From: Rhodococcus pseudokoreensis
GTDB taxonomy: Bacteria; Actinomycetota; Actinomycetes; Mycobacteriales; Mycobacteriaceae
DNA: 64,000 nt
Direction of reading: 5' to 3'
Assembly (NCBI RefSeq): GCF_017068395.1
Contig: NZ_CP070619.1
Location: 8,494,001-8,558,000 of the forward strand
This document shows positions 8,719 through 16,708 of this stretch, in pieces. A program made the position numbers and the translations under genes. Each line of letters opens with the position of its first letter. The first letter of the stretch is position 1. The notes beneath the pieces were generated by a model. It ran no database searches. It was not told where the DNA came from and saw only the letters and a program-made list of their open reading frames with translations.

Positions 8719-9733
8719 TGAACTTCCGGACCGCATCGTCCTGGATCTTCGTGATCTCCTGCAGATCCGGGGTGAGCAACGCCAGGTCGGACAGTGCCGG
8801 TGCCCCGTCCGGGGTCCCGACGTCGCCGCGCACCGGCAGGTACTGCTGCTTCACGGCGAGTTCCTGACCCTGCTTGCTCACGAGGAAGTCGACGAACTTG
8901 CGCGCGGCCTCGGTGTCGTCCGAACCGGTGACGATGCCAGCCGGCTGCGAGATGTACGGAATGCCGTCCGTGGGATAGCGCAGCGCGATCGGGGATCCCT
9001 TCGCCGCCAGTTCCCGCACCAGGTAGTCGACGACGATGCCCACCGGCTGCGTTCCCGCCGCGACGGCCTGCCCGACCGGTCCGTTGCTCTCCGCGACCAC
9101 CGGGTCGTTCGCGGCGAGGGCCTCGAGCCAGCTCTCGCCGAGTTCGGGCGTGCTGAGCCACACCGCGGTGTTGAACGCGGCGGCACCGGACACGTCGGGA
9201 TTCGGCAGCGTGATCTGGCCGCGGTACTTCGAGTCGGCCAGGTCCTTCCATGCGGTGGGTGGCGCGTCGACTGCAGTGGTGTTGTAGGCGATCACGGTCG
9301 GGATGATGCGAGTGCCGACGTAGTAGCCGTCCGGATCGACGACGTCCGGATTCAGCGCGTTCACATCGGCGGGGGTGTACTGCTGCAGCAGACCCTCGGC
9401 TTTGTAACCCTCGAAGGTCGGGGCGTCGGCCGCGAGCAGAACGTCGGCGCCGATCGTGCCGGTAGTGCGTTCGGCCTCGATGCGGGCGGTCAGGTCGCCG
9501 GTGCCCGCGCGGAACACCTCGACGTCGATGCCCGTCTCCGCGGTGAATTCGGCAACGAGCGCGTCGATCTTGGCCTGCGGTTCGGAGGTGTACACCGTCA
9601 GGGTCCCGGCGCCGCTGTCGGCGTTGCCGGTCTGTTCGGCGTCGGGTGCGGCGGGCTCGGAGCACGCGGCGAGGGTGAGCGCGGCGACCGTGCCGAGCGC
9701 GGCGGCCGATACGAGGCGGGACAGGGATTTCAC
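8702..9733 (-). CDS. Fbp/Afu-type solute-binding lipoprotein
   Basis: A 343-residue extracellular binding protein with a lipoprotein signal: basic MKSLSR, a hydrophobic core and lipobox LAAC with Cys24. The mature part follows the iron/organophosphate (type 1-2 periplasmic) family: GTLTVYTSEPQAKIDALV, a GADVLLAADAPT segment, and YNTTAV and KYRGQITLPNP motifs. True ferric-binding members carry adjacent tyrosines in the C-terminal lobe; the matching stretch here, GIVVDYLVREL, has a single Tyr. That, with the phosphatase and SIS-domain neighbours, argues against iron. It is 36 nt downstream of the phosphatase-fusion gene in the same operon. Confidence 0.9.
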   Translation of the reverse strand: MKSLSRLVSAAALGTVAALTLAACSEPAAPDAEQTGNADSGAGTLTVYTSEPQAKIDALVAEFTAETGIDVEVFRAGTGDLTARIEAERTTGTIGADVLLAADAPTFEGYKAEGLLQQYTPADVNALNPDVVDPDGYYVGTRIIPTVIAYNTTAVDAPPTAWKDLADSKYRGQITLPNPDVSGAAAFNTAVWLSTPELGESWLEALAANDPVVAESNGPVGQAVAAGTQPVGIVVDYLVRELAAKGSPIALRYPTDGIPYISQPAGIVTGSDDTEAARKFVDFLVSKQGQELAVKQQYLPVRGDVGTPDGAPALSDLALLTPDLQEITKIQDDAVRKFNGLVG

Positions 9734-9769
9734 GAATTCTCCTGGTCGAAGGGGGATGGCGAGGTCGGG

Positions 9770-11242
9770 TCAGGATGCGGCGGCGGTGAGCGTGGGGCTC
9801 GACCGGAACAGCACGTCGGGGGTGTGCAGGGGAATCGGCAGCGCGCTCACTCCGTGCCGGGAGCACCGCACTACCGAGTACATCGGGGCGTCGAACCCGA
9901 CGACGGTGTCGGCGGGCGTCCCGGTGTCCTGCAGGTAGGCGAGCGAACCACCCACCCATACCGGGATCCCGGCGAACACTCCGCTCATCGGGTGGTGGAA
10001 ATGGCCGGCGAGAATCGCCACGACATCGGAACCGTCGAGCGCCGCGGCCAGTTCCTCCGGGGCTGCCAGTTCACGTCCGGTGAGCGTGGCCGCCGGCGAC
10101 GGTACCGGCGGGTGGTGCAGTGCCAGGACCGTGCCGTTCGCTGCGGGCGAGCGCAACTCGGAGCGCAACAGGTCCAGATCCACCCGCGACACCGATCCCA
10201 CCGCGGTGTTGAGCCCGATCACCCGGAAACCGTGCACGTGCTCGACGGGATTCCGTCCGAAAAACGTTGCGAAGCTGTGTGGTTCGTCGTGGTTCCCGGG
10301 GACGACGACCACCGGGCACCCGAGTCGGACCCGCAACTCGTCGAACGCCGTGGCGAGAGCCGGGTAGGTCGACGATTCGCCGTGGTGTGACAGATCGCCG
10401 GTGACCACGACGACGTCGGGACGCAGCGTCGACGATTCGACGCGCTCGGCGACCAGTCGCACCCGGGCGATGCCGTCCACCCGGGTGTGGAGCCGCGCGG
10501 ACGCGGAGGCATGCACGTCGCTCAGGTGCAGCACCGTGAGGGTGGTGGCGTCGAGCAGTCGCGTGCGCAGAGCCGTCAGGTCGGCGTCCGTGAACCCGTG
10601 GGCACGAAGGTAGCTCGTCACGGTTCCGTGCCGGGCACGGAGGTCGGCGAGGGCGTCGCCGAGCACCGACGGCGGCGAATCCAGGTGCAATTCGAGGGCC
10701 CGGGCGTGCTCGGCGGGGTCGAGTGCCAGCCCCGTCAACAGGCGCCGCACCGCTTCCTCGCGGTGGGGCCGCACCTGCGTTCCGGACCGGGCGTAATCGT
10801 CGAGGATCACGGCGTCCGGAACCCCCACCGCTGCGAGCGCCAGAGCGACGAGCAACCCGGTGCGGTCCTTACCGGCGGTGCAGTGCACCAGGACAGGGGC
10901 GGGGGAGCAGGCGAGCCCGCGCAGCGCCTCCACGAGTGCGCTGCCACGTTCGTCGAGCAGGGCTCGGTAGACCTCGGCGATGTCCCCGGCCTGCGGTGGC
11001 CCCGTGCGCGGGTCATACAGCGGGTGGTGCGCCACCGTCCAGCCGCCGGTCGTGTCGGCCGCGGCGCGCTCGGTGGCGTCGCGCAGATCGATCACCGTTC
11101 GGATGCCGTACGCGTAGAGCATGTCCCGGCCGCCGGAATCGAGGTGGTCGAGCGCCGCGGAGCGGAACAGAGTGTGCGGTATCAGGCCGGGTCCCGCCAC
11201 CGCCCGCACGTTGAACGTGCCGGCCACCTCTATCGAATTCAC
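9770..11242 (-). CDS. tyrosine-phosphatase / metallophosphoesterase fusion protein
   Basis: This 490-residue two-domain protein joins two unrelated phosphatases. Residues 1-225 form a DSP/PTP-like domain with the C-x5-R loop HCTAGKDRTG (Cys121, Arg127), preceded by IDLRDATER as in bacterial Tyr/Ser phosphatases and PTP-like phytases. Residues 235-490 form a calcineurin-type CpdA-like metallophosphoesterase with DVH (242-244), GDLSHHGE (282-289), GNHD (316-319), HHPP (376-379) and GHFHH (413-417), so all metal ligands are present. GTG 11242 is chosen because AGAGGA precedes it by 8 nt. No signal peptide is seen, so it is cytosolic. It is cotranscribed with an importer and may process the imported phosphate mono- or diester. 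Confidence 0.85.
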   Translation of the reverse strand: MNSIEVAGTFNVRAVAGPGLIPHTLFRSAALDHLDSGGRDMLYAYGIRTVIDLRDATERAAADTTGGWTVAHHPLYDPRTGPPQAGDIAEVYRALLDERGSALVEALRGLACSPAPVLVHCTAGKDRTGLLVALALAAVGVPDAVILDDYARSGTQVRPHREEAVRRLLTGLALDPAEHARALELHLDSPPSVLGDALADLRARHGTVTSYLRAHGFTDADLTALRTRLLDATTLTVLHLSDVHASASARLHTRVDGIARVRLVAERVESSTLRPDVVVVTGDLSHHGESSTYPALATAFDELRVRLGCPVVVVPGNHDEPHSFATFFGRNPVEHVHGFRVIGLNTAVGSVSRVDLDLLRSELRSPAANGTVLALHHPPVPSPAATLTGRELAAPEELAAALDGSDVVAILAGHFHHPMSGVFAGIPVWVGGSLAYLQDTGTPADTVVGFDAPMYSVVRCSRHGVSALPIPLHTPDVLFRSSPTLTAAAS

Positions 11243-11361
11243 GACCCATCCTCTGTCACTCAACGTTCCATCTGTTCCGGAACGGCGTTCCGTCGGTGAC
11301 ATCGTGTGGGGCGGGCTTGAACGGGTGGGACCGTGAATCGAAACAATCGGCGGCGGGAACG

Positions 11362-12261
11362 CTAACAGTCGATCATGTTCCGGGCGCCGCACTCGTTCGT
11401 ATGACCCGGTTCGTCGGGAAGTGAATCGCTGAGTGCGTCCGGAACGACGTCGCGCGCCCCGGTGTCGACCGCCTGCTGCTCGGGATGGCCGAGTACCGCG
11501 CGCTGCAGGGCATACAGGATCGTCAACTGGCTGATCCGCGCAGAAAACGAATCCGCCTCGTTCTCGTGAACCCCCGCGCCTGCCCACAGCACGTGGTCCG
11601 AGATGCGGGTCAGCGGGGTATTGGAGTAGCTCGTGATCGCCACTACCGCCGCGTCCCGGTCACGCGCCGCTGCACACGCCCGCAGCGTGTGGGTGTTCGC
11701 ACCGGAGTAGCTGACGGCGAGACACACGTCCCGGTCGGTGAGCAGCCGAGCCGAGAACTGTTGTCCCAGAATGTCGAGCGGTGCCTCCACGCTGCGACCC
11801 ACGGTGGTGAACCGCAAGGCGGCATCCTGGATCGGTGGGGACGAGAAGCCGTTACCCACCAACAGGATCCGCCGGGCCCGCACGATCAGGTCCACGACGG
11901 CGGCGAACCCGGCGGGATCGATGGTCGCGCGGGTCGCGGTGAGCGCCTCGGCGGCGGCCCGGAATGCCGTGTCCACCGGGGTGGCCGCCGCGGCCTCGGG
12001 ATCCGGTGTCACACGGGCCAATTCGAGCCGAAGATGTTGGAATCCGCGGAAACCAAGTCGCTGGCACGCCCGAACCACTGTCGCCGGGGACGTTCCCGAC
12101 GCCGACGCCAGTTCCGCCGTCGACAACTCGACCACCGCCGCGGGCTCGGCGAGTACGACCCGCGCGACCCGCTGCTCCCCGGGGCCCAGAGTGGCCAGGC
12201 CGGCGCGCAACCGCGCCAGGGTTGTGCTCGAGCGCCACGGATCGGCGGAGCCATGCGACAT
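11362..12261 (-). CDS. RpiR/MurR-family transcriptional regulator (HTH-SIS)
   Basis: This 299-residue regulator has an N-terminal RpiR-type helix-turn-helix (about 25-85: LGPGEQRVARVVLAEP, LSTAELASASGTSPATVVRACQRLGFRGFQHLRLEL). A SIS domain follows (about 115-250), with ARRILLVGNGFSSPP and CLAVSYSGANTHTLRACAAARD, where Ser/Thr clusters bind phosphosugars. It is 119 nt upstream of the fusion phosphatase on the same strand and is the likely first gene or local controller of the import operon. Family members sense sugar phosphates, which supports a phosphorylated substrate for the transporter. Confidence 0.9.
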   Translation of the reverse strand: MSHGSADPWRSSTTLARLRAGLATLGPGEQRVARVVLAEPAAVVELSTAELASASGTSPATVVRACQRLGFRGFQHLRLELARVTPDPEAAAATPVDTAFRAAAEALTATRATIDPAGFAAVVDLIVRARRILLVGNGFSSPPIQDAALRFTTVGRSVEAPLDILGQQFSARLLTDRDVCLAVSYSGANTHTLRACAAARDRDAAVVAITSYSNTPLTRISDHVLWAGAGVHENEADSFSARISQLTILYALQRAVLGHPEQQAVDTGARDVVPDALSDSLPDEPGHTNECGARNMIDC

Positions 12262-12686
12262 GTCGGCACTGTCCTGTTCGTCCCCGCGCCGGCGGGCTCC
12301 GGCGGTGTCGGGATCGTCAGGGTAGTCACTGCACCGCCACCTCCGACGGTCGGGAGCGTCCGTTCACCGCGCCGTCATCCAGCATTTGCGCGCGCGTTCA
12401 GCAGATGTCGGAATTGTCACGACATGGCCTCGAAACGGTATCGAAACCTCAGAACTGCACAATTTTCACTCGCGTTTCTCAATAGTCGAACATCCGTACC
12501 TTGTTCATGCCGTGTGAATTTCGGGAGGAGGCCACGTTCGGGGGCCCGCCGCTGCAGATCTGCCGACGCGGGTTCGTGATCCCGACACCTTCGAGGCGCG
12601 GGACGAGGCACCGAAATGGATGGCCGGGAATCGACGTGAAGTCGCCGGCATGCCGCGTCCGCAAGCGCGGAGAGGATTGAGCCAGC
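12262..12686. other. intergenic region between divergent regulator and rpf genes
   Basis: These 425 bp must hold the promoters of the RpiR-type gene (leftward) and the rpf gene (rightward). Part of it (12440-12500) is AT-richer than its surroundings, as expected for a promoter. GAGAGGA at 12671-12677 is a usable ribosome site for the ATG at 12687. I looked for the c-di-AMP (ydaO) riboswitch often found before rpfA genes and did not find its conserved core. Confidence 0.5.
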
Positions 12687-13358
12687 ATGACCACTCGCAA
12701 CATGGAGAAACGCACGTTCGGCTGGATCGCCCTGATCGGCGCGGCCGCCACCGTCCTACTGGGGCTGGGCGCGGGAACCGCGTTCGGCGCGCCGCACGAC
12801 TGGGAAGAAGTCGCGGAGTGCGAAAGCGGCGGAGACTGGACCACCGACACCGGAAACGGGTTCTACGGCGGCCTGCAGTTCACGCCGGAAACCTGGAAGG
12901 CGAACGGCGGGAAGGGCGACCCCTCGGAAGCCAGTGAGGCCGAGCAGATCCGGGTCGCCGAGAACGTCCTGAAAACCCAAGGCCCCGGCGCGTGGCCGGT
13001 GTGCGGCCAGTATCTGAAGAAGGGTGGCACAGCGCCCGTCGAGGTACCCCCCGTCACCAAGGCGCCTGCACCGGCAATCGAGACTCCCGACCCCGTCGAG
13101 ACGCCGGATGTCGTCGAGACGCCGGACGCTGTCGAAACACCCGGTGTCTTGGAGACGCCGGACGCTGTCGGGACGCCTGATCTCGCGGAGACTCCCGACG
13201 TCGTCGAGACGCCCGCACCGGTCGAAGTACCTGCGACAGACGAGGATCCCGCCACGGTGAAGGCTGCCGCCCAGGAGGCCCTGGACAGAGCCCGCGCGCT
13301 TGCCGCGCAGAACGGGTCGAGTGAGGAGTTCGAGGAGAGGGCGGCGGCACCGCGGTAA
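12687..13358 (+). CDS. resuscitation-promoting factor (secreted transglycosylase)
   Basis: This 223-residue secreted muralytic enzyme has a signal peptide ending near residue 34 (TAFGA/PHDW) and a compact Rpf domain: DWEEVAECESGGDW with the catalytic Glu46, GFYGGLQFTPETW, and QIRVAENVLKTQGPGAWPVCGQY. Two cysteines (45 and about 106) are placed for the usual disulfide. Rpf enzymes cleave peptidoglycan and promote regrowth from dormancy. After the domain, residues 131-178 are a low-complexity E-T-P-D-x-V repeat, as in RpfA proteins, and the C-terminal 40 residues are Ala/Glu-rich and helical. The repeat probably acts as a wall-spanning spacer. Confidence 0.93.
   Translation: MTTRNMEKRTFGWIALIGAAATVLLGLGAGTAFGAPHDWEEVAECESGGDWTTDTGNGFYGGLQFTPETWKANGGKGDPSEASEAEQIRVAENVLKTQGPGAWPVCGQYLKKGGTAPVEVPPVTKAPAPAIETPDPVETPDVVETPDAVETPGVLETPDAVGTPDLAETPDVVETPAPVEVPATDEDPATVKAAAQEALDRARALAAQNGSSEEFEERAAAPR
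13077..13220 (+). repeat. tandem coding repeat, ETPD(x)V units in Rpf
   Basis: About eight imperfect 18-nt units (core gagacgccggacgctgtc) encode ETPDVV, ETPDAV, ETPGVL and GTPDLA. Units differ mostly at silent or conservative positions. Repeats of this kind change copy number by slippage, so the length of the wall spacer may vary between strains. Confidence 0.8.
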
Positions 13359-13423
13359 CGTCCGACGCTTCTTGTGCGAACTAACCACAGAACTGTCGTG
13401 TCGTCGCCTACGAAGGAGCTCTC

Positions 13424-13711
13424 GTGCAGAAGAAGTCCGCTCGGCGTGCTGTAGCAATGGCCGGGATCCTGGCCGCACCCCTCGTCCTCGGAGCCACCGT
13501 CGGCGCCGGTTCCGCGAGTGCCGAACCGTGGCACGTCGGACCCGTCTACCGTGCCGAGATGTCCGGCGAAGGCGCGGAGTACTTCTGCGGGAAGGCTGCG
13601 GCGCTCGAACAGACGTCTGGAGTCGTGATCGTGCCGTGCACGTTCGACTCGGCCACCGCCGTCTGGTACCGCGTCGTCTTCAACCCGGCCAACTGGGGCT
13701 TCGACTTCTGA
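13424..13711 (+). CDS. small secreted hypothetical protein
   Basis: This 95-residue protein starts at GTG 13424, which has a strong GAAGGAG ribosome site 6 nt upstream. Residues 1-33 form a Sec signal peptide (QKKSARR, hydrophobic core, cleavage near ASA/EP). The mature part is about 62 residues with two cysteines (in EYFCGKAA and VIVPCTFD) likely to form one disulfide, and it ends in an aromatic strand VWYRVVFNPANWGFDF. I do not recognise a named family, although similar small secreted proteins are common in Rhodococcus and Nocardia. It follows rpf by 65 bp on the same strand and may share its export environment. Confidence 0.75.
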   Translation: MQKKSARRAVAMAGILAAPLVLGATVGAGSASAEPWHVGPVYRAEMSGEGAEYFCGKAAALEQTSGVVIVPCTFDSATAVWYRVVFNPANWGFDF

Positions 13712-13841
13712 GGCGGACCGCACAGGTCGGCGCCGCACCTGACGAAGCGGTGTCTGGACGCGTCCGCCGCGCTCCGCTTCGTCGAGTGTGCCGTCGCCCG
13801 GTGAAGCGCAGACTCCTCGGTATGGCCGAGGAAAGAACAGC

Positions 13842-14678
13842 ATGAGTGTCGAGACAGCCCAGCGCAGCGAGATCGACCTCGCGATGGCGAGAAGTTGGCT
13901 CCTGGTTCCCGCGGTCGGGAGCGAGGTTCTCGCCGCGGCGGCTGCCTCGGGCGCCGACGCGCTGATCCTCGACCTCGAGGACGGCTTGCCGTTCGCCGCG
14001 AAGGACGAGGGTCGTGCCGTCGCCGCCGCGTGGCTCGAACGGAACCCGGGCTGGGTGCGGATCAACGACGCAACTACCCCGCACTGGCGGAACGACCTCG
14101 ATGCGATCCGCGGCCTGCCCGGGCTGCGCGGGGTGATGCTGTCGAAAACCGAAGCGCCCGGACAGGTGCGGGACACCGCCGCCGAGATCCCCGGTGTCCC
14201 CGTGGTCGCCCTCATCGAATCGGCGGAGGCCGTCGTGGCCGTGGACGACATCGCTCGTACCGCTCCCGTTGCGCGACTCGCGTTCGGGATCGGCGACTAC
14301 TGCCGCGACACCGGCGCCGGACGAACCCCGATGGCGTTGTCTTACGCCCGGTCCCGGCTCGTCATTGCCAGCCGGGCTGCCCTCATCGCGGCTCCGATCG
14401 ACGGACCGACGCTGGCGCAGGACGCCGAGATCGTCCGTGACGACACTCGCCTTGCCTGCGAGATGGGGATGACCGGGAAACTGACCCTCGCGAACCAGCA
14501 GGTGCCCGTGATCAACACCGCGCTGGCTCCCGACTCGGACGACATCTCCTGGGCCGAGTCGACGATCGAGCGACTGGGTTCGGACGGTAGCCGGGTCACG
14601 CACGGCGGTCATCCGCCGCAACTCGCCCGTGCCCATGACATCCTCCGTCGCGCGGACCACTTCGCGGCGCGGGCCTAG
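13842..14678 (+). CDS. HpcH/HpaI aldolase / CitE-like lyase
   Basis: This 278-residue TIM-barrel enzyme of the citrate lyase beta-subunit-like family binds CoA thioesters or oxoacids with Mg2+. It shows RSWLLVPAVGSEVL (start of the barrel), DALILDLEDGLPFAAKDEGR near residue 40 (metal-site Asp-Glu), WVRIND near 75, VALIESAEAVVAV near 130 (second metal-site Glu), and LAFGIGDYCRDTG near 155. ATG 13842 has GAGGAAAG 6 nt upstream. In mycobacteria stand-alone CitE-like proteins act as malyl/citramalyl-CoA or beta-methylmalyl-CoA lyases, but no partner gene fixes the substrate here. Its end overlaps the convergent MFS gene by 4 bp. Confidence 0.85.
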   Translation: MSVETAQRSEIDLAMARSWLLVPAVGSEVLAAAAASGADALILDLEDGLPFAAKDEGRAVAAAWLERNPGWVRINDATTPHWRNDLDAIRGLPGLRGVMLSKTEAPGQVRDTAAEIPGVPVVALIESAEAVVAVDDIARTAPVARLAFGIGDYCRDTGAGRTPMALSYARSRLVIASRAALIAAPIDGPTLAQDAEIVRDDTRLACEMGMTGKLTLANQQVPVINTALAPDSDDISWAESTIERLGSDGSRVTHGGHPPQLARAHDILRRADHFAARA

Positions 14679-16084
14679 GACGGGTCGGCGACGTCGCGTC
14701 CGGCCTCCCGGGTCGCGCGGTACGCGGTGAATACTCCGGCCGTCGCGATGACGCCGAGGCCGAGGAACAGCAGTTGCGCCGCGGCGAGGGTCGACGGTGC
14801 TCCGAGATTGACCAGCACACCGGCGACCGCGGACCCGACGGCCATTGCGATCAACTTGACGGTGTTGAGCCCGGCCGCCGCCTTGGCGCCCTCCTGAGCG
14901 TCGTCGGTGCTCTGCATGGCGGCGACCATCAGGTGCGGGAAGGCGAGTCCGATGCCGGCGCCTGCGGCGGCCAGCGTGACCGCCCACAGAATCGCCACGG
15001 CGCGTCCGGCGTCTTCGCGCCAGAGGGCCGCCGTGAGGAGTAGTCCCGCGGCGAGGATGAGCGGTCCGGTGAGCATGGCCACCGTCTTGGCACGCGGGCG
15101 GGAGATGTAGGAACTGAAGATCATGGTCACCGACCATCCGACCGACATCATGGTGCCGAGGAATCCCGCGGCGAACGGCGCCAGTCCGGCGAGCCGTTGA
15201 CCGAACAGCGGTGTGAAGGCCTCGGACACGGTCCCGGATGCGAGGACCGCGATGGTGAGGTAGATCCACTTCAGGGACGACGCCCGGCGGTACGTCGACC
15301 GCGGCAGCACTCGGCGCGGTGATCGCCGTTCCCAGGCCAGGAACGCCGCGATGAAGGCGACTCCCACTGCGATCAGGATCAGCATGTGGGTGCGGTTTCC
15401 GAGGATGCCCGCCACACTGATCGCGATCGTCGCCAGCGTGAGCAGCGTAAGTGACGTGGTGGGGACGGGTTCGCTGCCGCGCACACGCTCAGTGCGCGGC
15501 AGAGCGCGCGGGGCGATCATGGCGATGGTGGCGGCGACCACCGCCAGGGTGACGAACGCGAGTCGCCACTGGCCGAGTTGGGCGAACAGCCCGCCGATCG
15601 CCGGTCCGGCGAGAGTTCCCACGCCCCACATCGCCGACACCAATGCGGTCGCGCGGGCCCACAGGCGTTCGGGCAGCGCCTCGCGCAGCACGGCGTAGCT
15701 CGAGCCGGCGAGCAGGCCCCCGCCGATCCCCTGCACTGCACGTCCGACGAGGAGCACCTCCATCGACGGGCCGATCGCGCAGATCATCGTGCCTGCGAAG
15801 AACGGCGCCAGCGCGAACAGATACGCACCGAGCGGCCCGCGGTGTGCGAGGAGGCGGCTCACGGTCATCGACGAGATCACCGATGCCACCATGAAGACGG
15901 TCGCGCTCCACGCATACAGCGATTCGTGACCGAGCTCGCCGATGGCGGTGGGCAGCAGACTCGTTGTCAGGAAGATGTTGACGGCGTGCAGTCCGACGCC
16001 GCCTGCGAGGACAGCGGAGGTGGAGCGGTACCGGGGTCCGAGCAATTCGGACCAGCCGGCCTGTGACGGGGCGGTCGTTGTCAT
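14675..16084 (-). CDS. MFS transporter, drug-efflux type
   Basis: This 469-residue major facilitator protein has 12-14 hydrophobic segments. Useful motifs are SRLLAHRGPLGAYLFALAP after helix 2 (motif A region) and VGRAVQGIGGGLLAGSSYAVLREALPERLWARATALVSAMWGVGTLAGPAIGG (motif C region) in helices 4-5, which mark proton-drug antiporters. ATG 16084 has GGAG 5 nt upstream; GTG 16093 is an alternative. The upstream region carries a SoxR-type box and the remnant of a soxR gene (16142), so the pump may be part of a response to redox-cycling compounds. Confidence 0.88.
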   Translation of the reverse strand: MTTTAPSQAGWSELLGPRYRSTSAVLAGGVGLHAVNIFLTTSLLPTAIGELGHESLYAWSATVFMVASVISSMTVSRLLAHRGPLGAYLFALAPFFAGTMICAIGPSMEVLLVGRAVQGIGGGLLAGSSYAVLREALPERLWARATALVSAMWGVGTLAGPAIGGLFAQLGQWRLAFVTLAVVAATIAMIAPRALPRTERVRGSEPVPTTSLTLLTLATIAISVAGILGNRTHMLILIAVGVAFIAAFLAWERRSPRRVLPRSTYRRASSLKWIYLTIAVLASGTVSEAFTPLFGQRLAGLAPFAAGFLGTMMSVGWSVTMIFSSYISRPRAKTVAMLTGPLILAAGLLLTAALWREDAGRAVAILWAVTLAAAGAGIGLAFPHLMVAAMQSTDDAQEGAKAAAGLNTVKLIAMAVGSAVAGVLVNLGAPSTLAAAQLLFLGLGVIATAGVFTAYRATREAGRDVADPS

Positions 16085-16101
16085 GCACTCCACGCTAAAA
16101 T

Positions 16102-16117
16102 CTCGAGTGGACTCGAG
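16102..16117. promoter_or_regulatory. SoxR-type operator (inverted repeat)
   Basis: A perfect 7-bp inverted repeat, CTCGAGT-GG-ACTCGAG, lies 18 nt upstream of the MFS start. It strongly resembles the SoxR box (a CCTCAAG...CTTGAGG-type palindrome) placed between -35 and -10 of MerR-family promoters. A truncated soxR frame starts 25 nt on the other side, the normal layout for SoxR and its target. Confidence 0.65.
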
Positions 16118-16141
16118 GTCAAGGGGAAGATCCGATGTCTT

Positions 16142-16200
16142 TTGGATCCGAAGGGCCTGCTGTCTGTGGGGGAGGTGTCCAGCCGCACCGGTGTGGCCGT
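16142..16200 (+). pseudogene. 5' stub of a soxR/MerR-family regulator
   Basis: From TTG 16142 the frame reads LDPKGLLSVGEVSSRTGVAV, which matches the first 20 residues of SoxR-family MerR regulators (first helix and turn of the DNA-binding domain). Similarity stops at about 16200, where the next family residues (a LHFYE-type motif) should appear. The frame runs into unrelated sequence and stops near 16252. The rest of the gene, including the [2Fe-2S] cysteine cluster, is absent, so this is a deletion remnant. Confidence 0.65.
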
Positions 16201-16292
16201 CCTGACGATGAAGGCGTGCTATTGCTCAACCCCGAAGATGAACTCGCCGTAGAGGGTTCGGGTCCGAACCGGCTCTGACGATGCCGGGTCGG

Positions 16293-16487
16293 TCAGAGGT
16301 ATTCGTGGCGGTGTCCGCATTCGAGGCCGTCGGGGGAAGATTGTGAGCATCGATTCATGCAGTGGAAGACCCGGTACCGTTTGCCCGGAGGCAGCGACGC
16401 GAATCCGGCGTGGGCGTCCTTGATTTCGTATCCGATCGGACCGTGGCAGGACGAACAGGTCTTGGTCGCGTCGGTTCCGGTCTCCAT
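16293..16487 (-). CDS. small putative zinc-binding protein
   Basis: This 64-residue protein reads METGTDATKTCSSCHGPIGY, a middle of KDAHAGFASLPPGKRYRVFHC, then MNRCSQSSPDGLECGHRHEYL. It has a CxxC motif (residues 11-14), a later HCMNRC pair and a final CGHRH, enough ligands for a zinc ribbon or two small metal sites. It is cytosolic and mostly polar. I do not recognise the family. It sits alone downstream of the soxR remnant on the opposite strand; the deletion that removed soxR may have ended near its 3' end. Confidence 0.6.
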   Translation of the reverse strand: METGTDATKTCSSCHGPIGYEIKDAHAGFASLPPGKRYRVFHCMNRCSQSSPDGLECGHRHEYL

Positions 16488-16708
16488 TCATCCATCGTAG
16501 GGCGGTTCAGGGGCGGGCACGGAGAAATTCACGTCCCGCATCGAAAGCCGGCATCGTTGCCCCGACCATACCGGGGACAGCGGGAAAGTCCACCGGAGTC
16601 GCAGTCGCGAGATCCCAAGAAGCGCAGTAATGCTCACGAACTTGCTTATTCCCTGCCGGTGGCTATGGTGCATGCAGGCATCAACGCCATCTACCGGAGG
16701 ACTGAAAT

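Noticed and set aside
5920..9733. Ferric iron importer (FbpABC) annotation
   Set aside because: The family fits only broadly. The binding protein has no adjacent-tyrosine pair and the neighbours are phosphatases and an SIS regulator.
12400..12686. c-di-AMP (ydaO) riboswitch upstream of rpf
   Set aside because: It is common before actinobacterial rpfA genes, but none of its conserved core blocks could be read here.
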